Origin: Caulochytrium protostelioides | Lineage: Eukaryota; Chytridiomycota; Caulochytriomycetes; Caulochytriales; Caulochytriaceae | Reading direction: 5' to 3' | Assembly: GCA_003615045.1 (NCBI GenBank) | Contig: ML014194.1 | Span: forward strand, 1-64,000 | DNA: 64,000 nucleotides | Shown here: positions 1 through 13,604 of the stretch, one piece after another | Numbering within the stretch: position 1 is the first letter of the stretch | How the letters are laid out: the number at the start of each line of letters is the position of its first letter | Position numbers and translations under genes: made by a program | The notes under the pieces: generated by a model | Seen by the model: only the letters and a program-made list of their open reading frames with translations | Databases searched by the model: none | Told to the model about the DNA's origin: nothing

Positions 1-12
1 AAAACAAAAATT

Positions 13-95
13 GGGTGGGTGACCGAGTTGGTCTAAGGTGCCACGTTAAGGCCGTGGTCTCTCCGGAGGCGCGGGTTCGAATCCCGTCCCGCTCA
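13..95 (+). tRNA. tRNA-Leu (anticodon AAG)
   Basis: A full class II tRNA folds here. The acceptor stem pairs 13-19 with 88-94 (two G-U pairs) and the discriminator is A95. The anticodon stem CCACG/CGTGG encloses a seven-base loop reading TTAAGGC, giving anticodon AAG, which reads leucine CUU (and CUC after A34-to-I editing). A long variable arm, typical of tRNA-Leu, precedes the T arm, whose loop contains the B box GGTTCGAATCC. There is no intron. A TTTT run at 102-105 is the likely Pol III terminator. The assignment rests on hand folding. Confidence 0.93.
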
Positions 96-101
96 ATTCT
101 A

Positions 102-105
102 CTTT
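102..105 (+). terminator. Pol III terminator of tRNA-Leu
   Basis: Four T residues start seven bases after the tRNA 3' end, the usual eukaryotic Pol III stop signal. Confidence 0.6.
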
Positions 106-411
106 TGCTGGTAGCGTGATCGACATTTGGTCTTCTTCCCTCTCGGCGGGGTTACGCCACGGTCCGTCATTCAGCGGACGACCGGCGGCGTCAACTTTTC
201 GTTTCTGTCTCCGATAATCGCTAGCCTCGATGCGTCATTGGGCGATGCGTCTGGGACCGTTGCGATGGGCGTCTGAAGTAGAATGCGCGGCGGTCTGTAA
301 GGGGCTCGATATGTCTTGGACGAGGCATGAGATGTCGTGATAACTCCGCCTTTGACAACGTTCCACTCCCCCACTCGACCCTTTCCCGATACACCGTGCT
401 TGCGTAGCACG

Positions 412-1806
412 ATGATGCGTTTTCCCGTGTTGAGGCCGCACGGCCTTCGCGCCGTCGCGTGTCGGCCGGTCCCGGCGTTCCGGTTGCTGCATGCGACGCC
501 TGTGACATCACCGACGTTCGTGCCACCCAAGCGCCGCCGCTACTTCCGCATGGTCCTGTCGCTGCTGACGCTCGGCACGCTCGGGACTACCGGGGCTTAT
601 GCGTACATGAGCATGAAGGCGAGCGAGGCGTCCACCAGCGACAAGGACGTGCGTGTGGCCGGGCCGTGGCAGGTGCATTTCTATGCGGGCCTGCCGCTGA
701 AGACGGTGTCGCGGCTGTGGGGCCAGATGAACGAGTTGACGCTGCCGGTGTGGTCGCGCGAGACGCTATTCCGCCTGTATGCGCGCGCGTTCGGTTGTAA
801 CCTGGACGAGATGGCGAACCCCGATCTGCGGTCGTACCCGAACCTGGCGACCTTCTTCTACCGCGAGCTGCGCCCTGGGGTGCGTCCGATCGATCCGCGC
901 GCTGCGGTCGTGAGCCCGGCCGACGGCGAAGTGCTGAACTTCGGCGTGATCCAGAGCGGCGAAGTCGAGCAGGTGAAGGGCATGGTGTACTCGATCGATG
1001 CGTTCCTCGGCACGCCGGCCGCGCTGCTGGACAAGGCAATGGGAATTGCGGAGGGCTCGAGCGATGCGGTGGTGCGCGCCCCTGATGCCAGCGCCTCGCC
1101 CGATGTGGTGTCCGAAGATGCGTTTGCCTCGATCAACAGTGTCAAGTATTCGCTGGACCGCATTCTGGGCGAATCGAACGCGCCGCAAACCGCTGCGGTG
1201 GCGAAGCCCCCGCGGCTGGGCTGGACGCAGTGGGCCAAGTCCTTCTTCACGTCGTATAAGTCCTATGGCGGCCACGTGGTGAGTCCCGGCTCGAAGCTGT
1301 ACTTTGCTGTGGTCTACCTGGCCCCGGGCGATTACCACCGCTTCCACTCGCCGACTGACTGGGTGGTCGAGCAACGCCGCCACTTCGCCGGCGAGCTGTT
1401 CAGCGTGCATCCGAAGGCCGTGTCCTTGATCAAGAACCTGTTCGTGCTCAACGAGCGTGTCGCGCTGCTCGGCTCGTGGCGCTACGGCTTCTTTTCAATG
1501 GTGCCTGTCGGCGCCACAAACGTGGGCTCGATCCGCATCGACTTTGATGAGGGGCTCCGCACCAACGTCGCCCACCGCCACCACCGCGCCCACCAGGCCC
1601 AGATCGCGCGTCTGAAGCCAGGCCAGTATGAGCAGCGCATCTACGAGAAGGGAATCCCCGTCGCGACTGGCCAGGAGATGGGCGGGTTCATGCTCGGCAG
1701 CACCGTCGTCCTCATGTTTGAGGGCCCGAGCAACATGGTCTTTGACATCAAGAAGGGGCAGAAGATCCAAATGGGCCAGTCGCTCGCTCGCCTTCCCGAC
1801 GCGTAA
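412..1806 (+). CDS. PSD1: Phosphatidylserine decarboxylase, mitochondrial (PSD1 type)
   Basis: Decarboxylates phosphatidylserine to phosphatidylethanolamine in the mitochondrial inner membrane. The start at 412 (or the adjacent ATG at 415) gives a protein of about 464 residues. It opens with an Arg-rich amphipathic leader (MRFPVLRPHGLRAVACR), suited to matrix targeting. A basic KRRR patch and a hydrophobic segment (VLSLLTLGTLGTTGAYAY) then make the inner-membrane anchor. The C-terminal LGST motif (1693-1704) is the self-processing site, where the serine becomes the pyruvoyl group (Ser about residue 430). The upstream ATG at 337 adds 25 residues that spoil the leader, so I rejected it. There is no intron. 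It converges on the carboxypeptidase gene, with 178 bp between stops. A roughly 40-residue linker rich in Ala/Ser/Asp (about 1070-1130) interrupts the catalytic domain, as in other fungal PSD1 proteins. Confidence 0.95.
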   Translation: MMRFPVLRPHGLRAVACRPVPAFRLLHATPVTSPTFVPPKRRRYFRMVLSLLTLGTLGTTGAYAYMSMKASEASTSDKDVRVAGPWQVHFYAGLPLKTVSRLWGQMNELTLPVWSRETLFRLYARAFGCNLDEMANPDLRSYPNLATFFYRELRPGVRPIDPRAAVVSPADGEVLNFGVIQSGEVEQVKGMVYSIDAFLGTPAALLDKAMGIAEGSSDAVVRAPDASASPDVVSEDAFASINSVKYSLDRILGESNAPQTAAVAKPPRLGWTQWAKSFFTSYKSYGGHVVSPGSKLYFAVVYLAPGDYHRFHSPTDWVVEQRRHFAGELFSVHPKAVSLIKNLFVLNERVALLGSWRYGFFSMVPVGATNVGSIRIDFDEGLRTNVAHRHHRAHQAQIARLKPGQYEQRIYEKGIPVATGQEMGGFMLGSTVVLMFEGPSNMVFDIKKGQKIQMGQSLARLPDA

Positions 1807-1984
1807 CGACCGTCATCCGCAGTTCGGTACCATTTCATCCTATGAATATTGCTGTTGTTATGGGGTCTCTGATCAGTTATCATGAGAGAGGTCGGTGTAT
1901 GAGGTCGGTGACATATGCCCACCAGGGAAGGGCCGTCAAATGATGGGCAGAGCGCGGATGCCTCGCGTGCGGGCACTGAGGCGT

Positions 1985-3499
1985 TCAGCCAGCGAGAACC
2001 TGGTCCAGGATAAGGTAGCCAGCCGGTCCATTGTCCTGGGGGATGTAGTGCCCTGCGTCCGAGACCTGGATGAGGGTGAGGCCACGGTCACGGACCACGG
2101 TCGAGGTGCCGCCGTTGCTCATGGTCACGTTGGCATAGCTCGCGGTCGCGGAGAAGCCCGTCTCGCCGCCCCATGTCATGCCCGCCAAGGCGCGCTGGAT
2201 CCCGATGTGGTTCGAGATCACGTCATAGGCGCCTGAGGCGAGGATGATGCTGTTGCCGCTGTCGAGCAGCTGCTCAATGATCCGCCGCGACGCGCCCGAG
2301 CCGTCGACTTGGAGGGCCGACTGGACGGGGCTGGAGCAGGGCGTGAAGCCCGCAGGACTTCCTTCGGCATCGGTATGCGTTGCGGCGCGGAAGTAAGCGC
2401 TGTTCGCCATGATGAGCAGCGAGAGGTCGCCGGTCGTCGTGGTGTCGGTGCAGACGCCCTTGAAGCCGGCTTGGACGTTGTACGCATTCATGCACTGCGG
2501 CCTGTCGGTGGTGCCCATAAAGATCGCCGAGACATACCCGATAATGGCCTCGCAGACATCGATGTAGGTCTTTTCGTTGAGCGAGACCTGGTTCTGGCAA
2601 GCTGCCTGGATCTGGGTCAGGTACTGAATGTCGTAGTCGTCAAAGCCAAACTCTGACTGAAACTGCAGGATGAAGGGCAGGTTGGACATGTACTGCTCGC
2701 GGGGGCTGAACCAGGGCGACATGACGAGCAGCGCGCCGAGGTTGATGATGCCGCTGTCGTTGGGCACGGCCGTGAAGGTGTATCCAGGGATGTACTGCGC
2801 AATTAGTTCCGCGAACGTGCTCATCCAAGATGAGGCGCCGCGGAGGGCTTGGTTGCGCACCTGGATGGTATTGTAGAGAAACGGCAGATACTGTCCCGCG
2901 AACGACTCGCCCGCGAGGTGCACACGGGCGCCTTGGAGATCCTTGAAGATGTACAGAAACCGGCGCAGGAACGTGTACATGGCCTGAGAAACCTGGAACT
3001 CGTTCTTAGCATAGTTGGCGGTGTTGCTATACGACAGACCGGTGAAGAAAGGCTGGTCGACGTAGACGACATGGGCCTTCTTGTGCCAGCTATACGGATT
3101 GGGAAAGAAGTCCCAGTTGTCGTAGGAGATGGGGCCGTTCACCTTAAAGAGTCCGACCATGCCCGAGCAGCCGGGTCCGCCGTTAAGATACACAACGAGC
3201 TCGTTAGTCTCGATCTCGGCGGGAAAGTACCAGAAGAAGAGGTTCGAGACGACGCTAGGGTCTGAGTAAGGCCCAACGTTGATGTAGCCGGCATAGCTCT
3301 TTTCGACGATGGCCTGAACGTCCGGGTAGAAAAAGAAGTCATAAATTGGGCCCGTGACGCGGTAGGACTCGGCGTCCGGGAGGTAGTCATCCAGCCAAGG
3401 CATGGACCAAGAGCCATTCGTCGCAGCGGCCACGTGGTCGACCCATGCGACCGTCCAGGCGAGGCCCAGCCAGAGCCAGATCGAACTCCCCAGCATCAT
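1985..3499 (-). CDS. Serine carboxypeptidase (peptidase family S10)
   Basis: A secreted or vacuolar serine exopeptidase that removes C-terminal residues, related to carboxypeptidase Y and Kex1. Starting at 3499 places a clean signal peptide first (MMLGSSIWLWLGLAWTVAWV, ending near DHVAAA). Family marks are the oxyanion motif NGGPGCSG, the nucleophile motif GESFAGQYLP (Ser about residue 199; Phe replaces the usual Tyr) and the histidine motif GHYIPQDNGP near the C-terminus. The Asp-bearing strand is divergent (SGAYDVISN instead of the usual SGDxDxxxN), so the exact catalytic Asp should be checked. Length of about 504 residues fits the family. I see no C-terminal membrane anchor, which argues against a Kex1-like Golgi enzyme. 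The possible start at 3574 adds a hydrophilic tail before the signal peptide and is less likely. No intron seen. Confidence 0.9.
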   Translation of the reverse strand: MMLGSSIWLWLGLAWTVAWVDHVAAATNGSWSMPWLDDYLPDAESYRVTGPIYDFFFYPDVQAIVEKSYAGYINVGPYSDPSVVSNLFFWYFPAEIETNELVVYLNGGPGCSGMVGLFKVNGPISYDNWDFFPNPYSWHKKAHVVYVDQPFFTGLSYSNTANYAKNEFQVSQAMYTFLRRFLYIFKDLQGARVHLAGESFAGQYLPFLYNTIQVRNQALRGASSWMSTFAELIAQYIPGYTFTAVPNDSGIINLGALLVMSPWFSPREQYMSNLPFILQFQSEFGFDDYDIQYLTQIQAACQNQVSLNEKTYIDVCEAIIGYVSAIFMGTTDRPQCMNAYNVQAGFKGVCTDTTTTGDLSLLIMANSAYFRAATHTDAEGSPAGFTPCSSPVQSALQVDGSGASRRIIEQLLDSGNSIILASGAYDVISNHIGIQRALAGMTWGGETGFSATASYANVTMSNGGTSTVVRDRGLTLIQVSDAGHYIPQDNGPAGYLILDQVLAG

Positions 3500-4631
3500 G
3501 CGGGCCGGCGCGGCGCGTGGCTTTGAGAGATCTCCGATCTCCGATCGAGGGCACGTGGAGAAGGCGATGGTCACGGCAGCAGTCCGTCGTTTCGGGTTTG
3601 AGCAAAGGAGTCAGGAGAGGCACGGATGGCGGGCCGCGCAACGTGCAATATGCATTCGATGCGCATCCTTTGAGAAGCGTTGTAGGATCCCATGATCGGA
3701 TGCGATGGATATATGGACTCTGCCCTCCATCCTCCATCCTCCATCCTTTTTTCTCGAATGAGGTTGCTCAAAAAGCTCACGCAATCCTCTCCGCACGAAC
3801 CCGTTCTGTGACACATCACTGTATCAATCGACACCGGTGAGTGATGCGCGCGCCAGGGATGCGGTGCACCGAGCCGCGCTGGGTCCGACCCTGCTCGACG
3901 CACGACGCACGACGCACCATGCACGACGCATGACGCACGATGCTTCACGCGCTGAGCGCTCGCTACCGGCGAGGCTCGTCCGATTCGACACGCCCGTACA
4001 CGGACGGACGCGATAGCGCCCAGATGAGGTTGGCCGCATGGGTAGCACCAGGCGCCCTCGGCGCCCGCAGTGTACGAGTTCCTGGCCAGCCGGCGCCGTT
4101 CCGCTCGAGACTATGTCTCACCGATCGGCTCTGCTGGGGCTCGCGGGCGGCCGTTCCTCGGTCCACCGTTCCGCCGCGGCGCAGGGCGCCCGCAGGCGGA
4201 GCAGGAATTCATGCGCCGCTGAGTCGGCGTCCGCGGACGGTCGCTTGGCCGATCCTTGCGCTAGCGGCGGGGGTCGGCGCCGTCGGCGCCGTCGGCGGCC
4301 GCCGTCTGCCAAGCCACCCACGCCTCCGACCCCCACCCACGCGCCCTGCCGCTGGCGGCCGCCCGTACACCTCCTCCTGGCGCGTCGGATGCACGGACGG
4401 GCGAGCGATCACCGAAGGCGCCGCGGCCGTGCTCATGGCGACGACCGTCTGATCATACGCGCCGCCTGGCCCTCGCCGTCCGCGGCGCGGGATGGCTGCC
4501 TGTCGCCCCCGCTGTGGCACGGCACGAGCGGGCAACGTGGTCGGCAATCGTGATCGCCTGGCGGATCGCCTCGCCACGTGCGAAACCCCCCTGACCTGCT
4601 CCCGCTTCTCTCACCGAATCCTGTGGCCGCC
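3500..4631. other. Divergent intergenic region, carboxypeptidase / katanin
   Basis: About 1.1 kb between two divergently transcribed genes. It holds no reading frame I can support: the frames present are Arg/Pro-rich in all phases with no family motif. It contains a degenerate CGACGCA heptamer array at 3896-3943. Presumably it carries both promoters. Confidence 0.6.
3896..3943. repeat. Degenerate CGACGCA tandem repeat
   Basis: Roughly seven copies of a 7-bp unit (CGACGCA with variants such as CCATGCA and TGACGCA), in the divergent promoter region upstream of katanin. Confidence 0.7.
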
Positions 4632-7152
<2,521 letters not shown>

Positions 7153-9475
7153 CGCGAGTATCACCCCAGGTTTCCTTCTATATTATCAATGCGAGATGCA
7201 TGTGTTCACGAGTCGGGTTGGAATGGGACCATGAACCGCAGTCTCGATCCTGACGTCGGCGGCATTGACCGACGGCTGTTGGGAGAAGCCGCACCAGCGG
7301 ACGGAAGGGACGAATGGCCAACAAAAGACCGTCTCTCTCTCTTTCTCCCGCCCGCCGGTCCTCCGCGCCAGAAAGGGGTCCGCGGCGCCGTCGCTTGGAA
7401 TCCGCGGCGGGCTATGATTTCACCGCCGCCAACATCCGCAACCACCCCACAACAGAAACCCCGGCCCCAGGGATCCGAGAGGGTGGCGCGGCCGCCGCCG
7501 CCGTCGTCGCCGCCGTGGCCGTGGACACTGGGCCACCGTCGGGCCCGCCGCCGCTGTTCCGCTGCCCCGCCGCTCGTCGGCGCTGGTTCGTGAGCGCCGA
7601 TCCCTCCGCCGCCGGCGAGGACTTTTTTCCCGACGCGTGCTGGTCCCATCGTGCCCTCGGGCCGCGGCACCGCGTCGCTGCATCCGTCTGGCCCGCCCGC
7701 TCGCATGCCGGCTCGAACTCACGCCGACCCTCGCGCAGCGAAGGCTCGGGCTCAGGCTCAGGCTCCCGCGGGGTCGGTCGCTCCATGCGGCGGCATCCGG
7801 TGACGGTGCTGGCGGCAGGAAGGTGCGCAGGAAGGTTCGCCACGGGCGATGGGCCTTGGGCCATGCGTGACTCGACGGTCCGAGCGCGCCGGCGGATCCC
7901 AGCGACGCCTACCGGGCGCCGGCCAACCCGCTGGCGCCGGCGCCGGCCGCCGACCCGCTTTGCCGGTTCTTTGCACGATAGCTTGGCAGAACACACGGCA
8001 TTGTCGACGTCGATCTCCCTCACCGGTTCGAGCGTTCTCTCCGTTATTTTTTCCCCTTTTCCTTGGGTGCTGCCCCGGTGCCTGCCCGCCATGAGTGCCT
8101 TCGGAGAGAGGCGCCAGGGCATCGCGGGGGCATCGTGGAGCATCTCGGAGCATCTCGGACGGCCTTGGACAGGGCTGGCTGAGGCGTCTGCGGAGCAGTG
8201 GGCAAAGTGCTCACGCGTGTGGCCGCGAGCATGGCAGGCGACCTGCACAGGTGTACGGCGAGCGAGCGGCGAGCGGCGATCGCGTCGGCCCACCCACGAG
8301 CCGTTCCTCTCCCTCCGGTCGGAGTTGCGCGCCGGAGGCCGCGCGTGCGCGCGTGTGAGCAGCCCCGAGAGCGCCGCGTGGCGACACGAAGCGTGGGGGG
8401 GCACGGCGTCCAACGCGCGACGGGGAGCGCGGAGAAGGCCGCGAGGGCCGTTGAAAACAATAAAGCGCTCGGCGAGCACGCGGGGAACAGTGAAAATGCC
8501 AGCGATCTCGCCGTCGAACCGCTGAACCATCGCACCGGCGCCGCGCATTCCCCAGAAGGAGCGAGGGCACGCCGGACGGCCTCGGCGACCGCATCGGCGG
8601 CGACCGACGCCGCTGCCGACGTCGCATCCACGGCGGATGCCGGATGCCGACGCGGACCATGTTCTCCTGTTCCGGCAACGGTCGGCGTATCCTGATCATA
8701 CCGTTCGGCATGAAACGCTGTTCGTGGTCCCGCCAAGACCGTTGTCGTGCTGCCCGGCCCGGCCGCCGGTGCGGGCAGGCGCCCCCCCCCCCCGCTGGCG
8801 GAAGGGCGGGCTGCCATTCTCCTCGACGGGTGACCGGTGAGTGCGTGGCAACGCAGCAGGTCGGCGGCAAAATTCATGAAGCATCACCGTCGGTCTTCCA
8901 CGCGCCGGTCGTAGCAGATAAATGCCACGGGCCCTCCGGGCGGCGGTTGGGGTCTGGCGCCGCCCGGACCCGCCGAACCCCGGGACGCGGCTGTTCTTCC
9001 TACCGACCTGACCGCGGGAGCATCGCAGCATATCAGTGAATGGGGCATGGCCAGCAGCCGATATCTGATCGTGCTCTGGGCTGCCCGTCTGCTGAGGTCG
9101 CGACGTCGACGGCTGCTCCTCTTTCCGGACGATTAAAGAACGACACGGCACGGGACGCTCATACAGCGTGATGCAGAGACATTGACCAGGACCCCTCCCA
9201 CGCTTGACCTGCCCTGCTCTGGCGTGTACCATTGCCTGTTACCCACCCCACGCCACCCGAACCGGATCGAGCCGTCAGCCTCATTGATCCGCGTCGCTGA
9301 GAGTTGCCAGGATTCTGTGACGATCCTGCTGTCCTGCCCGGTTCCGCGAGAGTCCCTTCCCTGCCTCCCGGGTGCGAGTGAAGCATCGTCGCGTTCTTGC
9401 CTTGGCGGCTGGATCTTCTGGATCGCGTTCTCGCTTGGCGACATCCGCCCGAGCTTGCGTGCGGACGTCCCCATC
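7153..9475. other. 2.3 kb intergenic region
   Basis: No supportable gene. Long frames exist on both strands (for example 403 codons at 7314-8525 and 378 codons on the opposite strand), but they are Arg/Pro/Ala/Ser-rich, overlap each other and match no family, as expected of GC-rich noncoding DNA. A 12-C run lies at 8782-8793. The final part should hold the SHIPPO-gene promoter and 5' UTR. A short multi-exon gene or ncRNA here cannot be excluded. Confidence 0.5.
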
Positions 9476-11112
9476 ATGTCCGACGACGGGCACGGCCCTG
9501 ACGCGGCGTCGGCGTCCGCCATGTCGCCTCGCGAGGCCACGGCCCGCGGCGCGTCCCACACGCCGCACGCGCCGGCGGCCCCGCGGCCGGGCCAGCGCAC
9601 CCACGGCCTCGAGCTCATGACCTACCGCGGCCTCCAGAGCGCCAGCAAGGGGATCATCCTCAGCCGCCCGGTCGAGAAGTACGATACCGACGCGCCCGCG
9701 CCCAACGTCTACGACGTCTCGACCAAGCTCGTGCACCCCGAGAACGCGCCGTCCATTAAGCTGCCGATCCCGGCGCCGCCGCCGCAGGGCCCCGGCCCGC
9801 AGAGCTACTGCCCGAAGCTCGACGGCGCTGCGCCGCGCGCGCCCGCGTTCTCGCTCGCGAAGCGGCTCCCCGGGTTCCTCGAGGAGGCGCTGTCCACGAC
9901 GAAGGAGCACAACGCGCCGCTGCTGTTCCCACAGCTCGACTGGAGCAAGAACGCCGTCTCGCTCAAGGGCCCGCTGCCCGAGGCGCGGGCCTTCGTGACG
10001 CCCTCGCCTGCGACGTACGACCCCGGCGCGACACCGCGCCACGTGCCGGGCTACCTCATGTACAGCGCGCTAAAGCCGCAGCCCGAGGCGGCGAAGCTGG
10101 TCGAGCGGCTGCCGGTGCGGCCGACGACGAGCTACGCCCTGGCGCTCGCGGCGCAGCCCGCGCCCAACATGTACACGGTCACGATGCCGCCGTCGGCGCC
10201 AGCGTTCACGATGGGAAAGCGCTGGGAGGAGCCCTGCGCGCCGCGGCCTGTGACCTCGAATGGGCTCGCCGCCATCACCACCCTCAGCAAGATGAAGGGC
10301 ATGGCCGCCGCCGAGCCCGGACCCGGGTCCTACGATGTCCGCGAGGCCCTCAGCAACTACCGCAAGGGCATCACCCTCAAGGGACGACACCCGGAGAAGA
10401 TCGAGGATACCCCGGGCCCGGGCCAGTACAACCTGCTGTTCCCCGTCGGTCGCGACGGCCATCGCATGCTCGCTTCCATGGTGCAGCGCCACCGCAGCGG
10501 TAAGCAACTCATAATCGTCAGGATGATTTGTCCAGTTCGGTATGATGAGGCGAGTACGTGCATGTGTGAACTCACCAGGACATTTTTCTTTTGCTGGTTC
10601 GTCTGCCATGGATGGGTACGGGATCGACCCGATCTGGGACCGCCTTTCTGCGCGGCACAACGCGTGACTTTGTCCATGATGGTGGTGCGCGGCTGCAGCC
10701 CATGCCAAGGAGGCCGAGACGCTGCCGGGTCCCGCCGACACGGCCGTCGTGCCACCACCCATCGGCGCCGCATCGCCCGCCTACCGCTTTGGTACCTCCG
10801 CACGCGCCCGTTCGCTCTCAAAAGGTAAGATGCCGCGTGTGATGCGCAGGCGCCGACCCGCCCCGGTGCGACTAACGTCGTTCGGTCCTGAGTCGACGAC
10901 TCACCGAATATTGATTGCTTCACATGTCTCTCGATCTCCATGGTCCGGCTCTGCGTACGTGATTAACAGAGTCGGGTGAACCGGGTCCCGGCAGCTACGC
11001 GGCCGGCGAACCAATCCGGGCTGGCCATGCCGCGACGGGCCCGTCGATGCGGTCGCGCCACCACCCGGGCGTCTACAACGGCATCCGTCTGAATGCCATC
11101 ATGGACGCCTGA
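9476..11112 (+). CDS. SHIPPO / sperm-tail PG-rich repeat protein (ODF3-like)
   Basis: A proline-glycine repeat protein of the family that binds microtubules inside or along flagellar axonemes. Three exons, 9476-10499, 10699-10824 and 10970-11112, join in phase to 430 residues. Repeats show the family pattern PGPxxYxx: PGPQSYCPK, SPATYDPGATP, APNMYTV, PGPGSYDVREAL, PGPGQYNLLF, SPAYRFGTSARAR and PGPGSYAAGEP, ending HHPGVYNGIRLNAIMDA. Between repeats are short basic/hydrophobic stretches such as KGITLKGR and PAFTMGKRW. An upstream in-frame ATG at 9182 would add a residue stretch with no repeat character, so I chose 9476 (MSDDGHG). Supports a flagellated life stage. The exact member (ODF3, STPG or CIMAP) cannot be told. 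Confidence 0.88.
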
Positions 11113-11311
11113 TCTCGCCAATACCGATACCTATACCGAATCATACCCTCACCGCCCTCCTCTTTCTCAGATCGTTACCCAAGCTCGCGTCACAGGCGCA
11201 CGTTTTTACGTTAATTTTTTTTTGACTTGACTCGCAGCACTCTATATCATAAATAATGGGGGATCGGATGGGATCCCTCCCCGCGGGGGAGAGGGGGGGT
11301 CGTCGCGGTCT

Positions 11312-12092
11312 CTAGAAACAGCACTGGCAATCGAAGGGACAGTCCGGGGTATCTGTGGGTTCAGCAAAAACAAAAATACGAGAAAAAAAGCCATCGGTGA
11401 GTCATGTGTTCATACCGCCGTTCATAGCTCCGGCTCCGGCGAGCACCAGCCGCGCTACGACGGGGCTGGTGCCATGCGGGGCCATGGCGAAACTTACCCT
11501 TGCCACCGCCGACGCCCAGTTCGTCCAAGCTGAAGATACGGAGCCCGTCGTCGGTGCGCTTGCGCGACTTGTCGCCGCGGCTATCGAACAGATCCAGGTC
11601 TGCGGCCGTCAGTACCGGCGCCGTCTCCCCGGCGGCGGCCGCCCCGCCGGACGTGGCCTGTGCCCCCGGCTTCTGCACGACGCCGGTCGACGAGACGGCG
11701 AACGTCACTTCCTCCACGGCTTTCTTGGGAAGCATGATCGGGCCACCCGTTTTGGCGGTGATGCTCGTCTTGTCGGTCTTGCGGCCCGCGGCCGTCGTCT
11801 TGCTGCTGCTGCCCACCTGCGAGGCCGATCCCGATGACGGCCGGGGTGGTGGGGACGCCGATGCCGGCGCAGACGCCGCCGCCGTTTTCGTGCGCTTCGT
11901 TGCGGGCGCATCGGCGGACGGCGCCGTACGCTTCGTCGTGCCGCCAAAGATGTCGTCGATGCTGAAATCCGGCGGCGGCGCGACGTCGCGGACCGGCCGG
12001 CGCGGCGCGCCCGCCGCGAGCTTGAAGGCGCCCGGCATCGCGGTCTTCGGCGGCGCTTTGGCCGCGCCAGGCGCGGCGTTGCGCTTGCCCAT
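11312..12092 (-). CDS. DUF1764 family protein
   Basis: A small conserved eukaryotic protein of unknown function, probably nuclear from its Lys/Arg clusters. Two exons on the minus strand, 12092-11498 and 11352-11312, splice to 211 residues. The N-terminal part has DFSIDDIFGG, the family's D-x-I-F element. The middle is Ala/Ser/Thr-rich with basic patches (ATKRTKT). The conserved C-terminal block is split by the intron: DGLRIFSLDELGVGGGKG in exon 1, and the hallmark Cys-rich tail DTPDCPFDCQCCF in the 41-nt second exon. Reading through the donor would replace the Cys tail with a spurious 47-residue end, so a naive reading frame misses the diagnostic part. It is divergent from ARL2. Confidence 0.88.
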
Positions 12093-12940
12093 CGTTCCTG
12101 CCAGGTATCAGCGGCCGGGACCGACGGAGCCCGCGAGACCGATCCGGGGCGACGGCGGCGTGTCGGAGTTTACGAAGGCGTCGAGCGAATGAGGGCGAAA
12201 ACGGGGGCCAGGGCCGATCGGCTGTGGATGGCCATACGTGCGAGCAAGCAGCGGATGAGCAAGGAATGGGGATCGGTTCAGCCGGCCCATGCATGCCGAA
12301 GGCGACGTCTTCTTGGTCGGTCTGTGAACGGTTCATTCAGCGCGGCGAGCCACGTGCCGTTGCGACCTTCAAGACTGTGCGGCGGCGAGCGGTTCGCCCG
12401 GCGTGGCGAAGGCGGGTGCCACGGCTCCTGGCGCTGCTGCGCCACGCGGCCCATGGCCGGCTGCTGGGCCGCCTGGACCCGGGGGTTCGGCCGAGAGCCG
12501 AGAGTCGAGAGCCCGGGACGCCATCCGCATCGCCGACGATCCCGCCCTAGGAAAAGGCTCCCCCCCGGCTCCGCAAGGCACGCGCCAGGCCTCCGCAACG
12601 CAGCGTGGGTCAACGCGACCCGGTCAGGCGACCGTGCGAGACTGCGCACGCGGCGCATACCGCGCGTATGGCGGCCGAGCCAGGATACGGCCCGACATGT
12701 CCGTTCCTGACGCTCCTACGTGCTTTGCATTGACGCTTCATACCTCGCTGCAATCGCGCCTTCCGGCGATACCGTTCTCCATTGAACCGATCGTGCTGGC
12801 CGCCGGGCCGACGATCTGCGCTTCCCATCAGCCCTTGATACGGCGACGAGCGCAGCATCAGCCAGCGCAGTATCACTGCTGTAGCGCTTACTCGCACACG
12901 TCGTCCTGCCGTCCGCGGACCGCGCATCGGCAACCTCACG
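12093..12940. other. Divergent promoter region, DUF1764 / ARL2
   Basis: About 850 bp between two divergent genes. Reading frames here have no conserved features. I see no TATA box or RNA gene. Confidence 0.55.
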
Positions 12941-13495
12941 ATGGGGCTGGCCACCATCCTCAAGAAGGTGAAGGCCAAGGAACGCGAGATCCGGCTCCTC
13001 ATTCTTGGACTGGACAATGCGGGCAAGACGACGATCCTCAAGCGGCTGTGCGATGAGGACATCTCGACGATCTCCCCGACCCTGGGGTTCAACATCAAGA
13101 GCCTGCAGCACGGCGCGTACCTGCTGAACTGCTGGGACGTCGGCGGGCAGACCTCGCTGCGATCCTACTGGCGCAACTACTTCGAAGCGACGGACGGGCT
13201 GGTGTGGGTCGTCGACAGCGCGGACCGGCCCGACCGGCTGGAGCAGTGCCGGAAAGAGCTGCATGCCTTGCTGCAGGAAGAGCGACTCGCGGGTGCGTCG
13301 CTGCTGATCCTCGCGAACAAGCAGGACGTGCCGACGGCGCTCTCATCCGAGCAGCTCGCCACCTTCCTGCACCTCGACGACATCCAGGGCCACCACTGGC
13401 AGGTCATGGCGTGCAGCGCCGTGACGGGCGCGGGCTGCGCCGAGGGCATTGACTGGGTCGTGGACGATATCGCATCCCGCATCTACATCTATTAA
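12941..13495 (+). CDS. ARL2: ADP-ribosylation factor-like GTPase ARL2
   Basis: A small GTPase that works with tubulin cofactors in tubulin folding and binds BART/PDE6D-type effectors; also reported in mitochondria. Single exon, 184 residues, the family's normal length. It starts [20 protein letters not shown], identical in plan to ARL2 proteins. The P-loop is GLDNAGKT, switch I contains [10 protein letters not shown], switch II is [18 protein letters not shown], the base-recognition motif is NKQD and the SA(K/V) equivalent is CSAVTG. The C-terminus [14 protein letters not shown] is characteristic of ARL2 rather than ARL3. Gly2 is present but this branch is not usually myristoylated. No intron. 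It converges on the next gene with 109 bp between stops. Confidence 0.97.
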   Translation: MGLATILKKVKAKEREIRLLILGLDNAGKTTILKRLCDEDISTISPTLGFNIKSLQHGAYLLNCWDVGGQTSLRSYWRNYFEATDGLVWVVDSADRPDRLEQCRKELHALLQEERLAGASLLILANKQDVPTALSSEQLATFLHLDDIQGHHWQVMACSAVTGAGCAEGIDWVVDDIASRIYIY

Positions 13496-13604
13496 CAAAC
13501 GAATCCCCGTACCGATGGACTGGTTCCCGATACGCACATTCTTTATCCGTGGTGACGGCGCGTATGAATGGAAGCCAGAGGCCTGCCTCCGACTCCTGAG
13601 GCGC

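Noticed and set aside
7314-8548. Overlapping 403- and 378-codon frames in the katanin-SHIPPO gap
   Set aside because: Both are Arg/Ser/Pro-rich, overlap on opposite strands, and show no conserved motif; no basis to pick either.
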